Source: Neorhizobium huautlense
GTDB taxonomy: Bacteria > Pseudomonadota > Alphaproteobacteria > Rhizobiales > Rhizobiaceae
Length of the DNA: 64,000 bases
NCBI RefSeq assembly: GCF_002968575.1
Contig: NZ_PVBM01000015.1
Coordinates: forward strand, 62,001-126,000
Direction: 5' to 3'
Positions 58,016 to 64,000 of this stretch are shown one piece after another. A program made the translations under genes and the position numbers. Under the pieces are notes generated by a model. It saw only the letters and a program-made list of their open reading frames with translations. It ran no database searches and was not told the origin of the DNA. Position 1 is the stretch's first letter, and each line of letters begins with the position of its first letter.

Positions 58016-58438
58016 TCAGTAAGGTGAGCGGCAGATCCGACGCACACCGGCACTGGCAACGTAAGTGTTGTCCGATGCACGGTAGGTGCGATAACGGCTT
58101 TCGCACCAGGCATAATGACGGCTGCTATAACCGCCCCGATCGGCCGTTATAGCACCACCGATGATCGCGCCCGCGCCAAAGGCGGCAAGCGGGAACCAGA
58201 AGCCGTTGTAGTAACGATATCCGGGCCGGCGTTCACGATAGCCGCGATGTCCCCTGTACCAGCCGTAACGATCACGGCGCCAATCGCGGCGGTCGCGATA
58301 CTGGACATCCGTGACGGCGGAATGCGCCGAAAAGGCGGGTGCCGAAGGCATCTGGAGTGCCTGGGCAGGGGCAAAGCTGGTCAACGTGGAAGCAAGGGCA
58401 ACGGCCATTGCAGTCAGGCGAAGACGGTACTTCATCAT
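58016..58438 (-). CDS. BA14K family exported protein (copy 2)
   Basis: A 140-residue paralogue of the gene at 57324. It has a signal peptide (about 1-29, ending PAQA), the basic stretch [14 protein letters not shown], the same hydrophobic [16 protein letters not shown] segment and the C-terminal motif [12 protein letters not shown]...RRICRSPY. It lacks the RYVEPAP repeats. AAAGGA six bases upstream supports the ATG at 58438, with a second ATG next to it. Its own terminator follows. Duplication is recent enough that the central segment is identical. Confidence 0.87.
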   Translation of the reverse strand: MMKYRLRLTAMAVALASTLTSFAPAQALQMPSAPAFSAHSAVTDVQYRDRRDWRRDRYGWYRGHRGYRERRPGYRYYNGFWFPLAAFGAGAIIGGAITADRGGYSSRHYAWCESRYRTYRASDNTYVASAGVRRICRSPY

Positions 58439-58555
58439 GGTGTTTCCTTTGTCGTTGTTGAGCAAAGCAACGCCAGATCGAGGATTTTGTTCCTAGAATC
58501 CCCGGCCATGATGTGACACAGCCGATCACGAAGAGGAGATCGGCCGCTCCATGAG

Positions 58556-59800
58556 CTAGGCGACGATCGAGAATTTTGCCTGATCCCCCTGCAAGCGATT
58601 GACCATGAAGTTCGAATACCATTCGACGAACTGCATGACGCCGCCCTCGTGCTCGGCCGAATACGGTCCCGGCTCGTAGGCCGGAGAGCGAATGCCAAAG
58701 GCGTTTTCCTCGACGATCTGGCGGTCCTGGTCGTTGGTCATGTTCCAGACATGCGTCAGATCTTCGAGATTGTAATCGACGCCCTCGACCGCGTCCTTGT
58801 GGACCAGCCATTTGGTGGTAACGGCGGTCTCCTCCGGCCCGAGCGGCGTGACGCGGAAGGAAATCGCGTGGTCGCCCAGCATATGATTCCAGGTGGTCGG
58901 ATAATGGAAGAGCAGCATGGTGCCGATGCCGTCGATTTTCACGTCGTCGGAAAGCCTCCGCTGCACGGCATTCCTGCCGGACATGGTGTAGCTCTCCGCT
59001 CCCTCGATCAGCGGCATGCGGGCAACGCGAAACTGCCCGTCGGGTGAGATCCGGAACTCGCTCGGCAGATTGGCCGCCTCGCACCGCTGCCAGTGCTCAA
59101 TGATGACGGGATCATCGATCGCGCCGGCAACGCCGGTGACCGTCGGCGCCTCCGGAAAGGTGCGGCAGAGCTCCGGATGATTTCCGGCACAATGATAACA
59201 TTCCCGGTTATTTTCCCAGACGAGCTTCCAATTGCCCTTCTCGATAATCGTCGACTGATGCGCAACCTTAGCTTCCGACAAGCGGTGCGGAGCCATATAG
59301 GGCTCGATCGCGGCGCGGACCGGTGCGAAATCCGGCGCTTCCTGAGCCAGGCAGATAAAGATGTAGCCGGCGACGCTTTCGCAATGCACCTTCTTCATTC
59401 CGAACTGGCTTTTGTCGAATTCCTTGCCCATATGGCGCCCGATCAACAGCGAGCCGTCGAGTTCGTAAGTCCATTGATGATAGGGACAGACCAGGCGTAC
59501 CGCCGAACCGCTTTCCTTGGTACAGACGCGGCTGCCGCGATGGCGGCAGGTATTGTGAAGGGCGCGAATCTGGCCATCGCGGCCGCGCACCACGACAACC
59601 GGATAATCGCCGATCTGAAGGGTGAAATAGCTGCCGTTCTTCGGCAGCTCGCAATCATGGCCGACAAACAGCCAGTCGCGATACCAGATCATCTCGAGAT
59701 CGAGCTTGTAATAGTTGGGATCGGTATAAAACGCCTGTTCGAGACTGAAGCCTTCGCGGCGGTTCTTGAGCTGTCGCAGCGCCTGGTTGCGAATGTCCAT
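58556..59800 (-). CDS. Rieske non-heme iron oxygenase alpha subunit, GbcA/stachydrine-demethylase-like, under a cobalamin riboswitch
   Basis: A 414-residue ring-hydroxylating oxygenase alpha subunit. The Rieske [2Fe-2S] site is Cys85-x-His87...Cys105-x2-His108. The mononuclear iron site is ENNRECYHCAGNHPE (Glu200, His203, His208). The ENNRECYHC form is characteristic of quaternary-amine demethylases such as glycine betaine monooxygenase GbcA, so N-demethylation of a betaine is more likely than aromatic hydroxylation. No ferredoxin or reductase gene lies beside it. The ATG at 59800 follows GGAAGG. A B12 riboswitch and terminator in the leader predict expression when cobalamin is low. Confidence 0.9.
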   Translation of the reverse strand: MDIRNQALRQLKNRREGFSLEQAFYTDPNYYKLDLEMIWYRDWLFVGHDCELPKNGSYFTLQIGDYPVVVVRGRDGQIRALHNTCRHRGSRVCTKESGSAVRLVCPYHQWTYELDGSLLIGRHMGKEFDKSQFGMKKVHCESVAGYIFICLAQEAPDFAPVRAAIEPYMAPHRLSEAKVAHQSTIIEKGNWKLVWENNRECYHCAGNHPELCRTFPEAPTVTGVAGAIDDPVIIEHWQRCEAANLPSEFRISPDGQFRVARMPLIEGAESYTMSGRNAVQRRLSDDVKIDGIGTMLLFHYPTTWNHMLGDHAISFRVTPLGPEETAVTTKWLVHKDAVEGVDYNLEDLTHVWNMTNDQDRQIVEENAFGIRSPAYEPGPYSAEHEGGVMQFVEWYSNFMVNRLQGDQAKFSIVA

Positions 59801-59839
59801 CTTGCCTTCCTTGTCTTGCGGGCATGCGGAAGGACATGG

Positions 59840-59862
59840 AAAAACCGGCCGGCTCAGGCCTG
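59840..59862 (-). terminator. Riboswitch-controlled intrinsic terminator
   Basis: On the minus strand a GC-rich hairpin (59857-59862 with 59845-59850, one mismatch, 6-nt loop) is followed by five T (59840-59844), 48 nt downstream of the riboswitch and about 40 nt before the Rieske gene. Its position suggests ligand-dependent transcription termination. Confidence 0.6.
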
Positions 59863-59910
59863 CCAGGTTCCTGCCCCGAACGCCCGCCGCGATCGGTAAC
59901 GTTTCTTCCC

Positions 59911-60096
59911 CAAGGCTGGTTTCCGGGCTCAGGAGTTGCCCCTTTCGGGGCTGGTCCGGCGCCTTCCCGGGCGGCCCTTGCGGCTCTTTCCCAGTGGCTC
60001 TAGCCAAACCTTTAAACTCCACCACCGTTGCGGGGGCAGCGCCGGGCTTCGACCGGCTTCCCAATTCTCCGCCCTCCCTAGCCGGGCGGCACCTTG
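59911..60096 (-). promoter_or_regulatory. Cobalamin (B12/AdoCbl) riboswitch
   Basis: On the minus strand, the closing stem P1 pairs 60092-60096 with 59911-59915. In order come the AATTGGGAA block (about 60057-60065), the GCTGCCCCCGCAAC core (about 60027-60040), the GCCACTG segment (about 59993-59999), the GGAAGGC segment (about 59962-59968) and the 3' B12 box GAGCCCGGAAACCAGCC (about 59914-59930). These are the conserved landmarks of the class. It precedes the Rieske oxygenase gene with no other gene between. Confidence 0.93.
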
Positions 60097-60261
60097 AGCT
60101 TGATGCGGATATAAGCATCCGCCCCGGCTGTCGCATAGGCGACATTGCGACATCGACAACCGCATTGACGACGACGCCAAAAGCCCTTCCAGCCTCGCAT
60201 AAGGGAAACCTGTCATTAACGGCTAAATTCTAAAATACCGGCATCAACCGGAGCGGAGCCA

Positions 60262-60876
60262 GTGCAGGCCAAAGAAAAAATCCGCTATTTCGAAGCTCCC
60301 CCGCCAAGCCCTCCCGTGCCGGCGGCAACGAAATCCGCTGCTCATTCTGAATTTCTGAGAACCGGACGGATCGTCCGCCACAAACCCATCTGGCTGCCGC
60401 AGGAACGCCGCTATATCAGCCATGAGGAAGTCGCCGAGCGAACCGGCAAGCGGCTTGAAGCCGCCGGCGAAAAAAGCCACGAGCGCATCAACGCCTTTCA
60501 CCGTTCCATTCAGTTTCCAAAGATCGTTTTCCATCGAACGCTCGAAGGAAGCCCGCATCTCGGTTATTGCCACGTGACGGCCGCGCGGACCCTTCTGGCA
60601 CGCCGCGTGCCTGTCAGCTGGTCTTTCTATATCGCGAACTTCTTTTCCGAAATCGGGGAAGAGGAGAGATTCTTCGAGCGCATCCACACCTCCTATTCGC
60701 GCATGTATTTCGCCGTCGCGATCGAAGGTGAGCCAGGCCAACCATTTCAGGTCAGCCGAACGATCCGCAAGAATGGGCTGCTTTTCCAGACCAGCGACCC
60801 GATGGAGGCCATCAAGAACGTGCTTCTGCTCGGCGCGTCGAACGATGCGCTTCGCGAGATCATCAAAAAGCTTTGA
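60262..60876 (+). CDS. Conserved hypothetical protein, function unknown
   Basis: A 204-residue soluble protein that I do not recognise. The first 30 residues are Pro/Ala-rich. The rest is mixed alpha/beta with many aromatics and conserved-looking blocks such as LPQERRYISHEEVAERTG, HLGYCHVTAARTLLARR and SWSFYIANFFSEIG. No signal peptide or membrane helix. The GTG start has GGAG upstream. It is divergent from the riboswitch-controlled oxygenase gene, with about 165 bp between this start and the riboswitch; it may be unrelated. tsaC follows 34 bp later. Confidence 0.7.
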   Translation: MQAKEKIRYFEAPPPSPPVPAATKSAAHSEFLRTGRIVRHKPIWLPQERRYISHEEVAERTGKRLEAAGEKSHERINAFHRSIQFPKIVFHRTLEGSPHLGYCHVTAARTLLARRVPVSWSFYIANFFSEIGEEERFFERIHTSYSRMYFAVAIEGEPGQPFQVSRTIRKNGLLFQTSDPMEAIKNVLLLGASNDALREIIKKL

Positions 60877-60910
60877 AGCGGGTCGCTGTCCGCGCTATTG
60901 ACGAGCGGAC

Positions 60911-61888
60911 ATGACGGCAGAGATCATCGACATCACCGCGGACCACGAGAACGCCATAGCGCGCGCCTGCGCGGTGCTGGCGGACGGCTTTCCCGTAGCG
61001 ATCCCGACCGAGACGGTCTATGGGCTCGCAGCGGATGCCACCAATCCCGCCGCCATCGCGCGCATCTATGAAACCAAGGGCCGGCCTCGCTTCAACCCGC
61101 TTATCTGCCATATGGCCGATGTCGCCATGGCGGAGCGCTACGCCGTTTTCGATCCCATCTCGCGAAAGCTCGCAGCTGCATTCTGGCCGGGGCCGCTGAC
61201 CTTGATCCTGCCACTGAAGCCGCAGAGCGGCATTCATTCACTGGCGACGGCGGGGCTCGACACAGTGGGCATCCGCCTTCCTAAAGGCTTTGCCGCCGAC
61301 CTCATCAGCGCCTTTGGAAAACCGCTTGCAGCCCCCAGCGCCAATACATCCGGGAAGGTCAGCCCGACCAGTGCGAAGCACGTGGCCGAAGATCTGGGCG
61401 GCAAGTTGCAGCTGATCATCGATGGCGGGGCAGCTCCCGTCGGGGTGGAATCGACCATCGTGCGGGTCGAGGACGGCATGATCCGCCTCTTGAGGCCCGG
61501 CGGGGTTGCAGCCGAAGAGATCGAGAAGGCAACCGGCCTTGCCGTGACGCGGGCGGACGGCCCGTCAGCGATCATCGAGGCGCCTGGCATGCTCGCCTCC
61601 CACTACGCTCCGGGAGCCGCAGTGCGGCTGAATGCCGAGCATGTGGAAAGCGGAGAAGCCTTGATCCGGCTGGGTTCCGCCCCGATAAAAGGCATCGAGC
61701 TTGCAAAGGAAGTCTTTGATCTTAGCCCCTCCGGCGATCTTGCGCAGGCGGCGGCAAATCTGTTCGACTATCTGAAGCGCGCCGACGCAACCGGTGCGAT
61801 ACGCATTGCTGTCACCCCGATACCCGATCACGGGCTTGGCGAAGCGATCAACGACCGGCTGGCCCGCGCAGCGGCACCGCGGGACTAG
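60911..61888 (+). CDS. tsaC: L-threonylcarbamoyladenylate synthase (Sua5/YwlC type)
   Basis: Makes threonylcarbamoyl-AMP for the universal t6A37 tRNA modification. It is 325 residues: a YrdC catalytic domain (about 10-200) with PTETVYGLAADATNP, YETKGRPRFNPLICH and SANTSGKVSPTSA, and a C-terminal Sua5 domain that starts around 235 with a MLASHYAPGAAVR block. The two-domain layout distinguishes it from short TsaC. It is followed 15 bp later by the FAD oxidoreductase gene. Confidence 0.95.
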   Translation: MTAEIIDITADHENAIARACAVLADGFPVAIPTETVYGLAADATNPAAIARIYETKGRPRFNPLICHMADVAMAERYAVFDPISRKLAAAFWPGPLTLILPLKPQSGIHSLATAGLDTVGIRLPKGFAADLISAFGKPLAAPSANTSGKVSPTSAKHVAEDLGGKLQLIIDGGAAPVGVESTIVRVEDGMIRLLRPGGVAAEEIEKATGLAVTRADGPSAIIEAPGMLASHYAPGAAVRLNAEHVESGEALIRLGSAPIKGIELAKEVFDLSPSGDLAQAAANLFDYLKRADATGAIRIAVTPIPDHGLGEAINDRLARAAAPRD

Positions 61889-61903
61889 AAGGAGGAGACG
61901 CCG

Positions 61904-63349
61904 ATGGATATTTCCGGGCCAAAGCCAGAGCTTCTCGACCGGTTCGCGGCCATCGTCGGCGATAACCACGTCCTGCGGGACCAGAAGGACCTCGCTCCGC
62001 ACCTCGTCGAAGGCCGGGGGCTCTATGTCGGTTCGTCGCCGATGCTGTTGAAGCCGGGAACGACGCAGGAGGTTTCGGCAATCCTCAAGCTTGCGAGCGA
62101 GACGGGCACGCCGGTCGTGCCGCAGACCGGCAATACAGGGCTTGTCGGCGGCCAGACGCCGCGCAGCGGCGGCAGCGATCTGATCGTCTCGCTGGAGCGC
62201 ATGAACCGCATCCGGGACGTCGATCCGGTTGCCAACGTCCTCGTCGCGGATGGCGGTGCGATCCTCGCCGACGTTCAAAGGGCCGCCGAAGCCGTGGGCC
62301 GCTTGTTCCCGCTGTCTCTCGGTTCGGAAGGATCCTGCCGCATCGGCGGCAATCTCTCCACCAATGCCGGCGGCACCGCGGTGCTTGCCTATGGCAATAT
62401 GCGCCAGCTCTGCCTCGGCCTCGAAGTCGTGCTGCCGACCGGCGAAATATGGGACGGCCTCAGGCGTCTCAAGAAAGACAATACCGGCTATGACCTGCGC
62501 GATCTCTTCATCGGCGCTGAAGGCACGCTCGGCATCATCACCGGGGCCGTGTTGAAGCTTTTCCCTCAGCCGGTCGGGCATCAGGTCGCGCTTGCAGGCA
62601 TCAATTCGCCGCAGGATGCGCTGAAGCTCTTCGAACGGGCCTCCAACCTCTGCGGCACGGCATTGACCGGTTTCGAGCTGATGCCCCGCATCGGCGTCGA
62701 GTTCGCCACCCGCCATATCGAAGGCGTTCGCGACCCGCTCTCCGCACCGCATCCGTGGTATGCGCTGATCGACATCTCCACCTCAGATTCGGCAGAAACC
62801 GCGCAGTCGATGGTGCAATCGCTGCTGGAACAGGGTTTTGAGGCAGGTCTCATCCGTGATGCGGTCATCGCCTCGTCCGTCGCCCAGCAGAAGGCGCTCT
62901 GGCATATGCGCGAAAGCCTCTCGGATGCACAGAAGCCGGAGGGCGGCTCGATCAAACATGACGTTTCCGTACCCGTTTCCAGAATTCCGGCCTTCATGGA
63001 AGAAGCGGGCAAGGCTGTACTGGCAGCTATTCCGGGCGCACGCATCTGCGCCTTCGGCCATCTGGGCGACGGCAATATCCACTACAACATCTCGCAGCCG
63101 ATCAGTGCCAACATGGGCGCCGACAAGGCTGCCTTCATCGGCCGCTGGCGCGAGATCAACGAGATCGTCCACGGCATTGTACTGGCAGCGGGCGGATCGA
63201 TTTCGGCCGAACACGGTATCGGCCAGTTGAAGAGGGACGAGCTCGCTCACGTCCGTTCCCCGATCGAACTCGATCTGATGCGGCGGATCAAGAAGGCTTT
63301 CGATCCGGCCGGCATCATGAACCCCGACAAGGTGGTTGCAATCCCTTGA
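61904..63349 (+). CDS. FAD-binding oxidoreductase, GlcD / D-2-hydroxyglutarate dehydrogenase type
   Basis: A 481-residue PCMH-type flavoprotein oxidising a D-2-hydroxy acid. FAD-binding stretches are PQTGNTGLVGGQTPRSGGSD and GNLSTNAGGTAVLAYGN; the C-terminal catalytic region has CAFGHLGDGNIHYN and AEHGIGQLKRDEL. It could act on D-2-hydroxyglutarate, D-lactate or glycolate; the absence of glcE and glcF alongside disfavours glycolate oxidase. AAGGAGGAG precedes the ATG. Its stop overlaps the next start as TTGA. Confidence 0.92.
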   Translation: MDISGPKPELLDRFAAIVGDNHVLRDQKDLAPHLVEGRGLYVGSSPMLLKPGTTQEVSAILKLASETGTPVVPQTGNTGLVGGQTPRSGGSDLIVSLERMNRIRDVDPVANVLVADGGAILADVQRAAEAVGRLFPLSLGSEGSCRIGGNLSTNAGGTAVLAYGNMRQLCLGLEVVLPTGEIWDGLRRLKKDNTGYDLRDLFIGAEGTLGIITGAVLKLFPQPVGHQVALAGINSPQDALKLFERASNLCGTALTGFELMPRIGVEFATRHIEGVRDPLSAPHPWYALIDISTSDSAETAQSMVQSLLEQGFEAGLIRDAVIASSVAQQKALWHMRESLSDAQKPEGGSIKHDVSVPVSRIPAFMEEAGKAVLAAIPGARICAFGHLGDGNIHYNISQPISANMGADKAAFIGRWREINEIVHGIVLAAGGSISAEHGIGQLKRDELAHVRSPIELDLMRRIKKAFDPAGIMNPDKVVAIP

Positions 63350-63750
63350 GCCCGAAACCGAAAATCACGATCCGCATCGATCTCGACAACGGCGTGCGGC
63401 TGGGGCCAGGCAAGGCGCAGCTACTCGAGCTCATTGCCGCGCATGGATCGATCCGCGCCGCCGGAGCCGCGATCGGCATGTCCTACAGACGCGCCTGGCT
63501 GCTTGGCGATGAGATCAACCGAATGTTTCGCGAGCCTTCGATCTTCACCCGCCACGGCGGCAAGAGCGGCGGCGGCGCCGGCCTTACGGACTTCGGACAG
63601 GAACTGCTTTCACGCTACCGACGGATGGAAGAGGAAAGCCGGAACAGCATCCAGAAGGACCTCGACTGGTTGGCCGCCAATACCGATCCGGATTTCGAAG
63701 CCCTGGGAACAAACGTGGATGCGCAAAGCGTCGCTGAGAACTCGGATTAA
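63346..63750 (+). CDS. ModE N-terminal-type winged-helix regulator without molybdate-binding domain
   Basis: A 134-residue protein. The LysR-like helix-turn-helix of ModE is clear in LLELIAAHGSIRAAGAAIGMSYRRAWLLGDEINR and in the following wing GGKSGGGAGLTDFG. There are no TOBE/Mop domains after about residue 95, so it is unlikely to sense molybdate in the way ModE does. The start is a TTG that overlaps the stop of the flavoprotein gene, so translation is probably coupled. It could regulate its own operon. Confidence 0.85.
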   Translation: MSPKPKITIRIDLDNGVRLGPGKAQLLELIAAHGSIRAAGAAIGMSYRRAWLLGDEINRMFREPSIFTRHGGKSGGGAGLTDFGQELLSRYRRMEEESRNSIQKDLDWLAANTDPDFEALGTNVDAQSVAENSD

Positions 63751-64000
63751 CCCATCCTGATCTGGGATAGCGCCCAAAGCGTGTCTGCGCTGATTCCACC
63801 TGAGCCGCCGCCGAGAATACTCGCCGCCGATGCTGTTGCCGATGTATCGTTCTCTATGTCGTACATGATTGTGAAGCGCTTGACCAACTTCTCCAGCTTT
63901 TCTGGATCCGCCAGATCTTTCAGGTCGAGCTTCTTTTCGATCAGCTTTGCCTGCTGATCGACCTCCATGTTGCCTATCTCCGAAGGAAGACTGAAGGTGA
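63747..64000 (-). CDS. C-terminal part of an uncharacterised protein, possibly DUF1217/flagellar-associated (cut by right edge)
   Basis: The minus-strand frame is open to the window end and gives at least 84 residues ending GGISADTLWALSQIRMG. An internal ATG at 63968 has a GGAGAT site, but the in-frame sequence upstream (TFSLPSEIGN) fits a continuing protein. The DLADPEKLEKLVKRFTIMYDIEND segment resembles, from memory, the tail of rhizobial DUF1217 proteins found near flagellar genes. This is tentative. Its stop codon shares two bases with the stop of the convergent ModE-like gene. Confidence 0.55.
   Translation of the reverse strand, partial: TFSLPSEIGNMEVDQQAKLIEKKLDLKDLADPEKLEKLVKRFTIMYDIENDTSATASAASILGGGSGGISADTLWALSQIRMG

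Noticed and set aside
58521..58544. GCCGATC/GATCGGC hairpin after the Rieske gene as a terminator
   Set aside because: Seven-bp stem with a 10-nt loop and no T-run on the minus strand.

Overview
The window is GC-rich chromosomal DNA from an alphaproteobacterium, almost certainly a member of the Rhizobiaceae (Rhizobium/Agrobacterium/Neorhizobium/Ensifer group). The evidence is the aa3 oxidase operon order ctaC-ctaD-ctaB-(46-aa CoxF-like)-ctaG-ctaE followed by SURF1, a DUF1304 gene and ispH; the pdxH/lipoprotein/dnaJ-like/fabI/aroC/ribB block; the bioMNY biotin importer; the HDAC-xseB-dxs-tlyA gene set; and rhizobial families such as BA14K, RT0821/Lpp0805 and IalB. I see no prophage, insertion sequence, CRISPR array, rRNA or tRNA. 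Coding density is about 90%.

Layout. 1-7.04 kb, minus strand: cytochrome c oxidase operon and assembly genes, then SURF1, DUF1304 and the start of ispH (cut by the left edge). 7.45-16.7 kb: IalB-like protein, TldD, VOC protein, MazG-like pyrophosphohydrolase, TauE/SafE exporter, NodB-type deacetylase, PdxH, lipoprotein, J-domain protein, FabI, histidine phosphatase, DUF1344. 17.0-23.2 kb: a two-domain c-di-GMP enzyme, AroC, RibBX, Gfo/Idh/MocA oxidoreductase. 23.4-32.2 kb: a three-gene GlgE-pathway operon (GlgE with an extra N-terminal region, a TreS-maltokinase fusion, GlgB) that should turn trehalose/maltose into branched alpha-glucan through maltose-1-phosphate. 32.2-35.8 kb: YcaQ-type glycosylase divergent from bioMNY, then a thioesterase. 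35.9-45.7 kb: HDAC-like hydrolase, XseB, GrpB, a TAXI-TRAP importer with DUF1850, GNAT-like protein, pirin and Dxs. 45.7-53.5 kb: DUF4424, two chemoreceptors flanking TlyA and a TrmA/RlmD-type rRNA methyltransferase, and a small lipoprotein. 53.5-64 kb: a crotonase/acyl-CoA dehydrogenase pair, a CorA/ZntB channel, two tandem BA14K proteins, a Rieske oxygenase under a cobalamin riboswitch, an unknown protein, TsaC/Sua5, a GlcD-type flavoprotein, a ModE-N regulator, and the 3' end of a gene leaving the window.

Most worth a second look: (i) a complete cobalamin riboswitch with its own terminator 111 nt upstream of a GbcA-like Rieske oxygenase that has no electron-transfer partner beside it; (ii) a GlgE carrying about 420 extra N-terminal residues that look like a GH13 barrel with every catalytic residue lost; (iii) a chemoreceptor whose dCache domain matches the six-residue amino-acid-binding motif at exact spacing; (iv) a RibBX protein without the GTP cyclohydrolase II zinc cysteines; (v) a two-palindrome, RIME-like element inside the TRAP operon; (vi) perfect dyads upstream of fabI and of the acyl-CoA dehydrogenase gene. 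Functions are inferred from motifs and remembered family features; no database search was run.
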